Counted from the first letter of the stretch, positions 47,401-57,015 are shown. The stretch is DNA of 64,000 bases from Streptomyces sp. NBC_01232 (GCF_035989885.1 NZ_CP108518.1:6005001-6069000); one strand, 5' to 3'. The notes: generated by a model not told the origin, from the letters alone. A program made the numbers and translations.

Positions 47401-47406
47401 GATGAA

Positions 47407-48258
47407 TCAGCTGCCTTCGGTGATCTGCGGGGCAGGCTCGCTCTTGAAGTTGGCCGGACCGAGGTTCTTGTCCACGGCCTTCTGCCAGCTGCCGTCCTCG
47501 ACCATCTTCTTGAGCGCGGCGTTGATCTTGGTCTGGAGCTCCTTGTCGCCCTTCTTCAGACCGATGCCGTAGTTCTCGTTGCTCAGGCTCAGCCCGACCA
47601 GCTTGAACTTGCCCTTGTTCTTCTCCTGGGCCGCGTAGCCCGCCAGGATCGAGTTGTCCGTGGTCAGCGCGTCCACGGCCTTGTTCTCCAGGCCGGTCAG
47701 GCACTCGGAGTAGCCACCCTGCTCCAGCAGGTCGGCCTCGGGGGCCAGCTTGGTCTTGACGTTCTGCGCCGACGTCGAGCCGGTGACCGAGCAGAGCTTC
47801 TTCTTGTTCAGGTCCTCGGCCTTGGTGATGCTCGTGTCGTCGGCACGGACCAGCAGGTCCTGGTGCGCGAGGAAGTACGGGCCGGCGAAGTCGACCTTCT
47901 CCTTGCGCTTGTCGTTGATCGAGTACGTCGCGACGACGAACTTCACGTCGCCGTTCGCGATCAGGTTCTCGCGCTCGGCGCTGACGGCCTGCTTGAACTC
48001 GATCTGGTTCGGCTCGTAGCCGAGCTCCTTGGCGACGTAGGTCGCGACGTCGACGTCGAAGCCGGTGTACTTGCCGTCCGGGGTCTTCAGGCCCAGACCG
48101 GGCTGGTCGTACTTGATGCCGACGACGATCTTGTCCTTCGCGCCACCGGACGCACCGCCGTCACTGGCGGCGTCCTGCTTGCTGCCGCCACAGGCGGTCG
48201 CGGTCAGGGAAAGGGCGACGGCGACGGCCGCGGCCGCAGCGGCCTTGGAGATCTTCAT
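47407..48258 (-). CDS. gluB: Glutamate-binding lipoprotein GluB
   Basis: 283 residues. The signal peptide MKISKAAAAAAVAVALS ends in lipobox TATAC (Cys23), then a polar linker and a type-II periplasmic binding domain (about 45-275; YTGFDVDVATYVAKELG, INDKRKEKVDFAGPYF). It captures glutamate outside the membrane. In Streptomyces it is also reported as linked to GluK sensing, as I recall. ATG 48258 has GAGGGAAG about 6 nt upstream. Confidence 0.94.
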   Translation of the reverse strand: MKISKAAAAAAVAVALSLTATACGGSKQDAASDGGASGGAKDKIVVGIKYDQPGLGLKTPDGKYTGFDVDVATYVAKELGYEPNQIEFKQAVSAERENLIANGDVKFVVATYSINDKRKEKVDFAGPYFLAHQDLLVRADDTSITKAEDLNKKKLCSVTGSTSAQNVKTKLAPEADLLEQGGYSECLTGLENKAVDALTTDNSILAGYAAQEKNKGKFKLVGLSLSNENYGIGLKKGDKELQTKINAALKKMVEDGSWQKAVDKNLGPANFKSEPAPQITEGS

Positions 48259-48375
48259 GATGAACTTCCCTCGGATGAGACGTTGTTGAACGACGAGCGA
48301 CGCTTACGGCGCACGCACGGCCGACAGGAACGATCCGGCGGTGATCCGCATACGGATGACTACCAGACGTGAACC

Positions 48376-49161
48376 TCAGTGATGCAGGATCTTCGACAGG
48401 AAGTCCTTGGCGCGGTCACTGCGCGGGTTGCTGAAGAACTGCTCGGGTGTGGCCTCTTCGACGATCTTGCCGTCGGCCATGAAGACGACCCGGTTGGCCG
48501 CCGAGCGGGCGAAGCCCATCTCGTGCGTGACGACCACCATGGTCATCCCCTCGCGGGCGAGCTGCTGCATGACCTCCAGCACCTCGTTGATCATCTCCGG
48601 GTCCAGCGCCGAGGTCGGCTCGTCGAAGAGCATCACCTTCGGCTCCATGGCCAGCGCCCGGGCGATGGCCACGCGCTGCTGCTGGCCACCGGAGAGCTGC
48701 GCCGGGTACTTGTCGGCCTGCGAGCCGACGCCCACCCGCTCCAGCAGGGCCACCGCCTTCTCGTGGGCCTCGGCCTGGTTGGTCTTGCGGACCTTGAGCT
48801 GGCCCAGCATGACGTTCTGCAGCACCGTCTTGTGCGCGAAGAGGTTGAACGACTGGAAGACCATCCCGACGTCGGCACGCAGCCTGGCAAGTTCCTTGCC
48901 CTCGGAGGGCAGCTCCTTGCCGTCGAGCGTGATGGTGCCCGAGTCGATCGTCTCCAGCCGGTTGATGGTCCGGCACAGTGTGGACTTGCCCGATCCCGAG
49001 GGACCGATCACCACGACTACCTCACCGCGGGCAATGCTCAGATCGATGTCCTGAAGCACGTGCAGCGCGCCGAAGTGCTTGTTGACGTTGCTCAGTACGA
49101 CCAGGTCGTCTGCGGCACCGGCCGCGTCCTGCACGTCCTTGGTCACTGATACTCCGCTCAT
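48376..49161 (-). CDS. gluA: Glutamate ABC transporter ATPase GluA
   Basis: 261 residues: Walker [11 protein letters not shown]-loop, signature [15 protein letters not shown], Walker [13 protein letters not shown] and switch His (VVTHEMGF). It powers GluBCD import of glutamate. ATG 49161 is used; the in-frame GTG 49146, with GGAG 6 nt upstream, is a serious alternative start. It is the first gene of the operon and divergent from gluR across 286 nt, and is known in S. coelicolor to be activated by GluR. Confidence 0.94.
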   Translation of the reverse strand: MSGVSVTKDVQDAAGAADDLVVLSNVNKHFGALHVLQDIDLSIARGEVVVVIGPSGSGKSTLCRTINRLETIDSGTITLDGKELPSEGKELARLRADVGMVFQSFNLFAHKTVLQNVMLGQLKVRKTNQAEAHEKAVALLERVGVGSQADKYPAQLSGGQQQRVAIARALAMEPKVMLFDEPTSALDPEMINEVLEVMQQLAREGMTMVVVTHEMGFARSAANRVVFMADGKIVEEATPEQFFSNPRSDRAKDFLSKILHH

Positions 49162-49200
49162 CGGCTTCTTGCTCCGTCCTCCTCGGTTGGGAGGACAGTA

Positions 49201-49227
49201 GTGACGTGACGCGCACAACGTCATCAC
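49201..49227. promoter_or_regulatory. Candidate operator in the gluA-gluR intergenic region
   Basis: An imperfect palindrome with inner arms TGACG-N7-CGTCA (49207-49223) and outer GTGA/TCAC, 40-66 nt before gluA. It is a candidate GluR site by position only. Elsewhere in this 286-nt gap a weak -35 TTGACG (49353-49358) precedes gluR; the rest shows nothing clear. Confidence 0.4.
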
Positions 49228-49447
49228 ATCTGAGGGAGAATTGAGGATAACGATCCGGCCTCTTCCGGATACGCTCCGTGCGCGGTCCCGGCGTGGTCGA
49301 TCATGTCCGCGTACCGGGTGCATAACGGAAGGCGCGCCGGAGCGGGACCCCCTTGACGTGGGACTCCGCATCGGCGTGGATGCATGGTGGACGCGTGTGA
49401 CCATGCCTGGAGAGGCCCGAGCGAGAAAAAGAGGAGAGGGGGACGAC

Positions 49448-50161
49448 ATGAGACTGCTGCTCGTCGAGGACGACGATCACGTCGCGGCGGCCCTGTCGGC
49501 GATCCTCGCCCGCCACGGCTTCCAGGTCACCCATGCCCGCAACGGCGAAGAGGCCCTGCAGGCACTCCTGCCCGCCGGCGCCGCGACCTGCCCCCAGCCC
49601 TACGGCGTGATCCTGCTCGATCTCGGTCTGCCCGACCAGGACGGCTACGAGGTGTGCGGCAAGATCCGCAAGCGCACCGCCACGCCCGTGATCATGGTGA
49701 CCGCGCGGGCCGACGTGCGCTCGCGCATCCACGGCCTGAACATGGGCGCCGACGACTACGTGACCAAGCCGTACGACACCGGTGAGCTCCTCGCCCGCAT
49801 CCACGCCGTCGCCCGGCGCACCGGCGCCGCCGAGGAGGCCATCGCCGGAACCGGCACGCCCGCCACCGTCCGGCTCGGCACCGTCAGCATCGAGCTGCCC
49901 AACCGCCGGGTCAGCGTGGACGGCGCCGACGTACCGCTCACCCGCAAGGAGTTCGACCTGCTCGCCCTGCTCGCGCAGCGGCCCGGCGTCGTCTTCCGCC
50001 GCGAGCAGATCATCAGCGAGGTGTGGCGCACCAGCTGGGAGGGGACCGGACGCACCCTGGAGGTCCACGTCGCCTCCCTGCGTTCCAAGCTGCGCATGCC
50101 CGCCCTCATCGAGACCGTCCGAGGGGTGGGCTACCGGCTCGTCGCCCCGGGCGCTCCCTAG
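49448..50161 (+). CDS. gluR: OmpR-family response regulator GluR
   Basis: 237 residues. A receiver (about 1-130; phospho-Asp58 in [13 protein letters not shown], Lys in VTKPYD) precedes an OmpR-type winged helix (about 150-235; [22 protein letters not shown]). ATG 49448 has a GGAGAGGGGG stretch 7 nt upstream. gluK begins 12 nt later. It is divergent from gluABCD, which S. coelicolor GluR is known to activate in response to glutamate (recalled). Confidence 0.92.
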   Translation: MRLLLVEDDDHVAAALSAILARHGFQVTHARNGEEALQALLPAGAATCPQPYGVILLDLGLPDQDGYEVCGKIRKRTATPVIMVTARADVRSRIHGLNMGADDYVTKPYDTGELLARIHAVARRTGAAEEAIAGTGTPATVRLGTVSIELPNRRVSVDGADVPLTRKEFDLLALLAQRPGVVFRREQIISEVWRTSWEGTGRTLEVHVASLRSKLRMPALIETVRGVGYRLVAPGAP

Positions 50162-50173
50162 CGGTCCTCTGTC

Positions 50174-51586
50174 GTGCGTGCCCGTCTGCTCCCGCTGCTC
50201 GTCATCCTGATGGCGGGCACGCTGCTCGCCCTCGGTTTTCCGCTCGCGGTGAGCCTGGCCGCCGGGCAGCAGCAGAAGGTGGTCGTCGACCGGATCGACG
50301 ACAGCGCCCGCTTCGCCGCCCTCGCGCAGTTCTTCATCGACGCCGAGGGCTCCGGATCCACCGGCGCCGACGAGCGCCGCACCGCGCTCGGGCTCGAACT
50401 CGCCCGCTACCAGACCCTGTACGGGATCCGCGCCGGCATCTTCCACCGCGACTACAACGCCCTCGCCCGGTCCCCCGGCTGGTGGCAGCTCCCGGACACG
50501 CGTGAGGGGAAGCTGGCCCTCAAGGAGGCGCTGGCCGGAAGGCGCAGCCACGACCCGCCGCAGGTGTGGCCGTGGCAGACCGACGGCAAGCTCCTCGTCA
50601 TCTCCCCGGTCGTCCTCAACGGCGACGTGGTCGCGGTCGTCGCCACCGAATCGCCGACCGACCAGATGCGCGCCCGGATCCTGCAGGGCTGGCTGCTCAT
50701 CGCGGGCGGCCTCGCCGCCGCCATGCTGGTCGCCTTCGGCGCCGCCCTCAGGCTCACCAGCTGGGTGCTCAAGCCCGTCCAGACCCTGGACGCCGCCGCC
50801 CACGGCATCGCCACCGGACGGATGAACTCGCGCGTCGCGGCCGCCGGCGGCCCCCCGGAACTCCAACGCCTCGCCCACTCGTTCAACGAGATGGCCGACA
50901 ACGTCGAAGAGGTCCTGGAACAGCAGCGCGCGTTCGTCGCCGACGCCTCCCACCAGCTGCGCAACCCGCTCGCGGCACTGCTCCTGCGGATCGAGCTGCT
51001 CGCCCTGGAACTGCCCGAGGGGAACGCGGAGATCGCCTCCGTGCGCACCGAGGGCAAGCGCCTGACCCAGGTCCTGGACGACCTGCTGGACCTGGCGCTG
51101 GCCGAGCACGCCTCCGCCGAGATCAGCCTCACCGACATCGGTGCACTCGCGGCCGAGCGGGTCGCCTCGTGGCGCCCGTACGCCGAGGAGAAGGGCGTAC
51201 GGCTCACCGAGACGGGCCGCACCGCCGTCACCGGCTGGGCCGACCCCATCGCCCTGTCCAGTGCGCTCGACGCCGTCATCGACAACGCGCTGAAGTTCAC
51301 CCCCACGGGTGAGGAAGTGGAAGTGTCGGTCTCCACCGCGGGGCGCTCCGTCCGTGTGGTCGTCGCCGACCGGGGCCCCGGCCTCACCGAGGACGAGCTG
51401 CTGCGCGTCGGCGACCGGTTCTGGCGCAGCGGCCGCCACCAGAACATCAAGGGCTCCGGACTCGGCCTGTCGATCTCCCGTGCCCTGCTCGCCGCGGGCG
51501 GCGGATCCCTCTCCTACGAGAAGAACCCGCCGCACGGGCTCCGCGTGACGGTGGCCGTCCCGCGCACCGCCCCCCAGAGCTCCTGA
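50174..51586 (+). CDS. gluK: Sensor histidine kinase GluK
   Basis: 470 residues. TM1 (about 5-30) and TM2 (about 170-195) bracket an extracytoplasmic sensor of about 140 residues. HAMP (about 195-250), HisKA with H-box ADASHQLRNPL (His about 260) and HATPase_c (VIDNALKFTP; DRGPGL; GSGLGLSI) follow. It phosphorylates GluR. The GTG 50174 start lies 12 nt after gluR. The assignment rests on motif content and position beside gluR and gluABCD. Confidence 0.92.
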   Translation: MRARLLPLLVILMAGTLLALGFPLAVSLAAGQQQKVVVDRIDDSARFAALAQFFIDAEGSGSTGADERRTALGLELARYQTLYGIRAGIFHRDYNALARSPGWWQLPDTREGKLALKEALAGRRSHDPPQVWPWQTDGKLLVISPVVLNGDVVAVVATESPTDQMRARILQGWLLIAGGLAAAMLVAFGAALRLTSWVLKPVQTLDAAAHGIATGRMNSRVAAAGGPPELQRLAHSFNEMADNVEEVLEQQRAFVADASHQLRNPLAALLLRIELLALELPEGNAEIASVRTEGKRLTQVLDDLLDLALAEHASAEISLTDIGALAAERVASWRPYAEEKGVRLTETGRTAVTGWADPIALSSALDAVIDNALKFTPTGEEVEVSVSTAGRSVRVVVADRGPGLTEDELLRVGDRFWRSGRHQNIKGSGLGLSISRALLAAGGGSLSYEKNPPHGLRVTVAVPRTAPQSS

Positions 51587-51637
51587 GCCGTCGGGCCGCC
51601 GTGCCCCTCGGCTCCCCGGCCCCCGGGCGGGCCGCGG

Positions 51638-53779
51638 CTACCAGGTGAGGGTGGTGCGGGCCGGCGCCGACACCGCGTACAGCTCGTCGACGGCCCTGAC
51701 CTCGAAGGCGGCGGCCCGCTCCCGCCCGGCGCGCGGGACGGCGGGCAGGTACAGGGCGGTGCCGCAGGTGCCCCCGAGGAAGCTCCGGGTGCCGTCCGGG
51801 AGGACCCGCCACACCTCGTAGTGGCGCGGCCGCCCGCCCGCGCCGCCGGATGCCGCCGCCCGCCAGGACAGGCGCAGCCGGGCCACGCCGTCCTGCCGGG
51901 CCGAGGCGTCCACGGCCGGTGCGGTGGGCGGGGCCGGGCGCCGGGTGCGGGTCTCGTCGTGTACCGACAGAGCGCCGATCCGCCACACCACCGGCCTCTT
52001 CCCGCGTGCGGTGATCCGTACCGCCAGGCCGTACGCGGTCCTGCCCGCCAGTGACGCCAGCGGGGCCCGCGTCGTGCGCCAGCCCTGCCCGCCGTCCCGG
52101 ATCCCGGCCGGCAGCCACGTGTACGGGACCGGCCCGCCGGGAGCGGACGGCTCGCGCACGGCCACACCGATCTCCACCCCGACCGGATCCGCCCCGGTGG
52201 CGTGCACCAGCTCCAGGACCGACCCGCGGGTCAGCGGCAGCCGGGTGGAATGCAGCCCGATGACCACGGGCGCGGTCAGGGCGCCCTCCACCAGCACGCT
52301 CGAGCCGCCGCGCCACGCGTCCGCGAAGTCCAGGGTGACGGAGGGCCGCTCCCCGGCGGTGTCCACCACCCAGCGGCGTCCCGGGAGCCGGTCCTGGAGC
52401 CCGAGGTGGTTCCACGGCGTGTCCGAGACGACCCTGCCGCCGTCGTACCAGCGCAGCCCGTGCCCGGTGTTGAAGGAACAGGCGAAGGGAAGGCCGGTGA
52501 CGGTGGACCGGTCGGCGACGGCCGTGGCGGGGGCCCGCCAGCGGGCCTCGGGCGCGGGCCGCGCCGGGTCCAGGGACTCGCCCGTCCAGAACCGGTCGTC
52601 GGCGCGGTGGAAGGCCCCGGGCGAGCGGTCGGCGAGGTGATTGCGGGTCCACTCGGGCCGGTAGAAGCCGAAGCTGACGACGTGGTCGCGACCGCGCGGG
52701 ACGATCGCGTCCCAGCGGACGGGGGAGTCCCACCCGCGGGACTCGGTGTCCACCGCGGCCCACAGTTCGTGGCGGGAGCGCCCGAGGCGGTCGGCGAGGG
52801 CGCCGGACGCGGCCAGAGTGTCCGGGGTCCAGCGGAAATCCACGAACATCGTGTCCGAGACCTTCCCGGACCGGTCCTCGAAGAACTCCTGATTGAGCGG
52901 GTTGAGGGCGCCCTGCCAGCCCACCCTCCCGCTGGTGTTCATGGCGTCGTACCAGGTGATGCGCAGACCGTGGGGCTCGCCCGCCGCCCGCAGGGCGCGC
53001 AGGAACTCCCGCATCCGGCCGGCGAGCGCGCTGTCCCCGCCGTCGGTCTCGGCGTTCACGAACCAGCCGTCGAATCCGTACGTGCGCGCCACCTGGACGA
53101 GCCTGTCCGCGATCGGGAAGCGGCCGAGGGAGTCCTGCTGCACCAGGTCCCGGGTCCAGCGCAGGTCGCCGCCGTAGGCGACGGGCGGCAGGAAGACGTT
53201 GCCCAGCACCCGGACCCCGTTGCGGTGGGCGGCGTCGACCACGGGCGCGTTCGGGGCGAGCACGATCCCCTCGCCGGCGGAGCCGCCCCAGAAGACCAGC
53301 TCGTCGATGTACGCCCAGTGCGTGGGCGCGTAGTGGTCGGCGGTCGGGGAGCCCTGGGACGGGTTCCCGGCCGTGGGCCCGAAGGAGACGAGGGAGGAGA
53401 TCCGGGCCTGGCCGGCGCGGGCGTCCCGGTTCGCCGGAACCGGGGTGAACCGCTCCGCCAGGGGCACGGTCGAGGTGTTGTGGGCCAGGTCGGGGTCGCT
53501 CCCCGGGGTCCAGCGGCTGAGCGATCTCCACACGATGCCGGGGCCGGGGGTGCCCGCCGGGAGGGAGTCCGGGAACCAGTAGGAGGCGTACGGGGCCAGG
53601 TCGGCCGGGGCGGGTGCGGCCGGTGCGGGGGCCGCGGTGTCGGCTGCGGCCCGGGCGCGGCCCGCCAGGCCCAGCAGCGCGGCGGCCCCGGCACCGGTGG
53701 CCAGCACTCTGCGCCGGGTCGGACGTATCGCGGTGGGCGGCGGCGTACCAGGATCGACGCCGTGGTCGGTCTCGGACAT
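51638..53779 (-). CDS. GH85 endo-beta-N-acetylglucosaminidase, Tat-exported
   Basis: 713 residues. The N-terminal twin-arginine signal TRRRVLATGAGAAALLGLAG directs Tat export. The GH85 catalytic barrel (about 60-400) carries the characteristic FDGWFVNAETDG, with Asn242 and acid/base Glu244. Beta-sandwich domains follow, including one like fibronectin III near the end (RLSWRAAASGG, YEVWRVLPDG). The enzyme cuts between the two core GlcNAc residues of N-glycans. ATG 53779 is preceded by tandem GATCG repeats; no strong ribosome site was found. Confidence 0.9.
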   Translation of the reverse strand: MSETDHGVDPGTPPPTAIRPTRRRVLATGAGAAALLGLAGRARAAADTAAPAPAAPAPADLAPYASYWFPDSLPAGTPGPGIVWRSLSRWTPGSDPDLAHNTSTVPLAERFTPVPANRDARAGQARISSLVSFGPTAGNPSQGSPTADHYAPTHWAYIDELVFWGGSAGEGIVLAPNAPVVDAAHRNGVRVLGNVFLPPVAYGGDLRWTRDLVQQDSLGRFPIADRLVQVARTYGFDGWFVNAETDGGDSALAGRMREFLRALRAAGEPHGLRITWYDAMNTSGRVGWQGALNPLNQEFFEDRSGKVSDTMFVDFRWTPDTLAASGALADRLGRSRHELWAAVDTESRGWDSPVRWDAIVPRGRDHVVSFGFYRPEWTRNHLADRSPGAFHRADDRFWTGESLDPARPAPEARWRAPATAVADRSTVTGLPFACSFNTGHGLRWYDGGRVVSDTPWNHLGLQDRLPGRRWVVDTAGERPSVTLDFADAWRGGSSVLVEGALTAPVVIGLHSTRLPLTRGSVLELVHATGADPVGVEIGVAVREPSAPGGPVPYTWLPAGIRDGGQGWRTTRAPLASLAGRTAYGLAVRITARGKRPVVWRIGALSVHDETRTRRPAPPTAPAVDASARQDGVARLRLSWRAAASGGAGGRPRHYEVWRVLPDGTRSFLGGTCGTALYLPAVPRAGRERAAAFEVRAVDELYAVSAPARTTLTW

Positions 53780-53790
53780 GCGGGGCTCCT

Positions 53791-53879
53791 CACGAAGGGA
53801 TCGGGTCGGATCGGTTCACGAAGGCATCGGGTCGGATCGGGTCGGATCGGATCGGTTCGGGAAGGGATCGGATCGGTCA
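53791..53879. repeat. Tandem GATCG-type repeat between the two glycosidase genes
   Basis: Two copies of CACGAAGG-ATCGGGTCGGATCGG-like sequence with further GTCGGATCG units fill the 97-nt gap before the GH85 gene. This may be a fast-evolving leader; no promoter was evident within it. Confidence 0.7.
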
Positions 53880-55130
53880 GGTCACGTCGTGCACGCGCAG
53901 CACCTCGGTGATGCCGCGCGCGGCCAGATGGGCCGGGTCCGCGGCGCGCTCCGCCAGGACCACCGCCGGGCGCACCCCCTGGGCCGTCAGCGCGGCCCAG
54001 GCTTCGAAGAACGCGCCGCCCGGGGCGCACACCGAGCGACCCGGGGCCTCCTCGGCCCCGCCGACGTCCACGGCGAGCGCGGTGGACCGCGGGGCCGGGC
54101 GGTGCGCGCGCCCCCGCCACTCCTCGGCGATCCGGGCGACGGCGGCGCCGGCCGGCTTGATCCGGCGGTCGTTGGTGAGCAGGCCGAGGCCGTACTCCAG
54201 CTCCGGGAAGTCGGCGAGCTCCCGGGACACGTCGTGCGAGCACCACCAGGTCACGCCCCACACGTCCGGGCAGTCCAGGGCGTTCGCCACGGTGGCCTCG
54301 GTGAACCGCGCCGCGCGCCCGGGCGGGATCAGCGGCGCCGGGGCGCCGACCTCCTGGAGCCAGACCGGGCGGTGCGGGTCGAGGGCCCACGCCTTGGAGA
54401 GCTCGATCAGGTACGCGGCATGGTGCTCGGTCGCCGTCCCGTCCACGCCGTGGCGCTGCGCGGTGCCGTTGAACACCCAGGAGTGCACGGCGGTGGCGGC
54501 GCCCAGCCGGGCCGCCTGGCCGGCGGTGAAGGGATGCCCGTCCTGGTACCAGGCGGCGTCGTACTCGCCGTGCACGTGGAACCGCCCGGGCGCACCCTCC
54601 TCGCAGGCCGCCAGCATCCGCTCCAGCCAGCGGTCGGCCTGGTCCCGGGTGATCCGGTCGGGGTCGGGGTGAGGGGCGTCGGAGAACTGGTTGATCTCGT
54701 TGCCGACGGTCATGCCCAGGAAGTTCGGCCGGTCGGCGAGGGCCGAGGCCAGCGTGCGCAGGTACTCCGCCTGTCCGCGGACCACGTCCGGATCGGTGAA
54801 GAGGCTGCGCCGGTGCCAGGTCCGGGTCCAGGCGGGCAGGAAGTCGAAGCTCGACAAGTGCCCCTGCAGTCCGTCCACGTTGACGTCGAGCCCGCGCTCG
54901 GCGGCCGCGTCGGCGAGCGCCACGAGCTGCTCGACGGCGCGCGGCCGGATCAGCGTCCGGTTCGGCTGGAAGACCGGCCACAGCGGGAAGACGCGGATGT
55001 GGTCCAGCCCGAGCGAGGCGATCGAGTCGAGGTCGGCCCCGACCTCGTCGAGGTCGAAGTCCAGCCAGTGGTGGAACCAGCCGCGGGCCGGCGTGTAGTT
55101 GGCACCGAAGCGGAGCGCGTCATCGGGCAC
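53877..55130 (-). CDS. GH5-type (mannosidase-like) glycoside hydrolase, intracellular
   Basis: 417 residues and no signal peptide. A (beta/alpha)8 barrel has acid/base Glu145 in MTVGNEINQF and nucleophile Glu260 in WLQEVGAP; FGANYTPARGWFHHW opens the fold. The motif set resembles GH5_18 enzymes that remove the core beta-mannose from Man-GlcNAc. Together with the adjacent secreted GH85 this suggests degradation of imported N-glycan cores. Subfamily assignment is from memory. ATG 55130 is about 250 nt from the divergent GH38 remnant, with LacI-type operators between. Confidence 0.82.
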   Translation of the reverse strand: MPDDALRFGANYTPARGWFHHWLDFDLDEVGADLDSIASLGLDHIRVFPLWPVFQPNRTLIRPRAVEQLVALADAAAERGLDVNVDGLQGHLSSFDFLPAWTRTWHRRSLFTDPDVVRGQAEYLRTLASALADRPNFLGMTVGNEINQFSDAPHPDPDRITRDQADRWLERMLAACEEGAPGRFHVHGEYDAAWYQDGHPFTAGQAARLGAATAVHSWVFNGTAQRHGVDGTATEHHAAYLIELSKAWALDPHRPVWLQEVGAPAPLIPPGRAARFTEATVANALDCPDVWGVTWWCSHDVSRELADFPELEYGLGLLTNDRRIKPAGAAVARIAEEWRGRAHRPAPRSTALAVDVGGAEEAPGRSVCAPGGAFFEAWAALTAQGVRPAVVLAERAADPAHLAARGITEVLRVHDVT

Positions 55131-55164
55131 GGGGCGTCCTGGAGTTCGGAAGGGGCGAGATTTC

Positions 55165-55196
55165 GGGAGTCAGGGAGTCAGGGAGTCCGGGAGCCC
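55165..55196. repeat. Four tandem octamers in the GH5 leader
   Basis: Four consecutive copies of GGGAGTCA (the last two GGGAGTCC and GGGAGCCC) in the transcribed leader of the GH5 gene. Copy number is likely to vary between strains. Confidence 0.7.
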
Positions 55197-55293
55197 GGGG
55201 GACCGGAAGTTCGGGAGCTCTGGCGGAATTCACCGCAGGTGCCACAACCTGCCGGTGCGGATGAGGAAAGTCAACAGGGCCTCCGGTGCGTGC

Positions 55294-55365
55294 ACTTATG
55301 CGCTTCAGCCCTGTTGACACAAGGGTTGTATTCGGCTGACTCTGGAGTGACTAATGCGCTTTAGT
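55294..55365. promoter_or_regulatory. Two LacI-type operators in the divergent glycosidase promoter region
   Basis: ACTAATGCGCTTTAGT (55350-55365) is a near-perfect 16-bp palindrome (14 of 16 positions) centred on CpG, as LacI-family operators usually are. CTTATGCGCTTCAG (55295-55308) is a weaker copy. A -35 TTGACA (55314-55319, plus strand) lies between them; TTGACT near 55267-55272 on the minus strand could serve the GH5 gene. The nearby LacI regulator is the likely binder. Confidence 0.65.
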
Positions 55366-55393
55366 TGTGGCCGTCGAAAGAAAGTGTGCAGAA

Positions 55394-57000
55394 ATGGACA
55401 GCGGTATTTCGGTCACGGCCGTCACCACTCCGGCGCTGTTCACCGGGCCGCCAGAGGCGCCGGCGCAGGTGGTCCGCGTACGGATCCGCAGAGACCGCCC
55501 CGCCGGCCCGCTCCACGTCACCGTGCCCGGCGCGGGCCTCAGCCGGGTCCGCTGGCGGTGACCGTCCACAACCCCGGTGTCGTGGACGCGGACCGACCTG
55601 GTCCGCGTGTCGGCGGACCCGGCTGCACTGGGACTGACGGAGCTCGCCGGACTCACGGGGCTCGCCGGACTCACGGGGCTCGCCGTGCCCTCGGCCCTCT
55701 CGGCCCTCAACGCCGCGCAGGCGCACCGGATCACCGTCCGCGACGCCGAGGGCCGGCCCGGCGCGCGGCGGCGGACTCGCCCGGCTGCTGGGCCGGCGCA
55801 CCGGGCAGGAGCTCATGAGCGCCGGGAAGGTGGACGAGCTGCTCGTGCAGGACGAGTACGACGCACACCCCTTCTTCGGGGAAGGCCCCTGGCACCTGCT
55901 GCCCAAGGGCCCGGGCACCGGCTCGGGCTCCGCGCCCGCCACGTCCTGCCGGGCGGAGCGCGGGCCGCTCGGGGCCCGGATCGTCGCCACCGGCCGCACC
56001 GGGCCGGTCCGCTGGACGCGCACGACCACCCTCCGGCACGGCCTCGACCGCGTCGAACCGACCACACGGATCGACGAGTTCGCCGGCTCTGACCCACTGC
56101 TGCGGCTGCGGATCCCGGCCGACGCGCCGGGCGCCGTCCCGGTCGCCGGGACCGCCGCCGCGGCCTTCGGGCGCGGCTTCGCCTTCCCCGGGGCGGATGC
56201 CGGGGCCGACCCCACCCGGGTCCCGTGGACGCTGAACAGCTCCTGCCTGAACTGGTTCGCGCTCTCGGCGCCGCTGGCCGGGCCGGACCGGGCGCTGGGA
56301 GCGGGGGAGATCGTGCTGCCGGACGCGGGATCTCCCGACGGGCTGCGGGAGTTGGTGACCGCGCTCGGCCGTCACGGGGTCACCGCCACCCCCACCCGGC
56401 CCGCCGGTCCGCGGCGGGGTGATCCGGCGGCGGACAGCAGCCTCCCGGACTTCCGGATCGCCCTCGGCGGTCCCGCGGCCGGTGCCTTCACGGCGGTGGT
56501 GCTGGCGGCGGCCGATCCCGCTTACGCACAGGCCGTACGAGAGCGCCCCCGGGTCCGGATCCCGGCCCGGGCCCCGCTCCGCGCGCTCTGGAGCCCCGGC
56601 TGCGACCTCACCGGGATCCGGGACCTGCCGGTCCTGGTGCACACCGGGTCACCGGCGGAACTGGCCCGGGCCGTCGGCGCCGCGGGCCGACTGGAGGCCG
56701 CCGGGCAGCCGGCCGAGGTGGCCGCGCGCGAAGCTCCGTACGCGCAGCGGACCGTCGGGATCCTGGCCAGGGGCACGCCCGGCTTCGCGGTGGACACGGC
56801 GGGCCGCCTGCACAGCGCCCTGATGCGTTCCTGCACCGGCCGGCCCGCCGGGGAGTGGATGGACCCTCCCCGGCGCACCGCCCCGGACGGCAGCTCCTTC
56901 CAGCTCCAGCGCTGGACCACCTCTTCGAGCACAAGGCCGCCCGTCGGGGAAGGATCGCGTACGGTCCGGCCATATCCCTCCGTATTCCGCCACGCGTGAC
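55394..57000 (+). pseudogene. GH38 alpha-mannosidase remnant, catalytic domain deleted
   Basis: Pieces of one GH38-type protein in different frames. N-terminal segment ISVTAVTTPALFTGPPEAPA ends at a stop (55561). Then, in other frames, come LAVTVHNPGVVD and RTDLVRVSADPAALGL (to about 55765), followed by a long C-terminal segment (about 55770-56920; VDELLVQDEYDAHPFFGEGP, MDPPRRTAPDGSSFQLQ). It ends in a further frame break (LFEHKAA). Intact homologues carry a catalytic domain of about 500 residues between the first two pieces; it is absent. The promoter region and operators remain. Sequencing error cannot explain the missing domain. Confidence 0.82.
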
Positions 57001-57015
57001 GCATCCGAAGGACGA

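Noticed and set aside
51447..53531. A 694-codon frame overlapping the GH85 gene in another frame
   Set aside because: Arg/Pro/Gly-rich shadow. The GH85 frame has a Tat signal and the catalytic Asn-Glu pair.
55294..55365. Possible insertion-sequence scar around the GH38 remnant
   Set aside because: No terminal inverted repeats, target duplications or transposase fragments were found; the damage fits deletion and frameshift.
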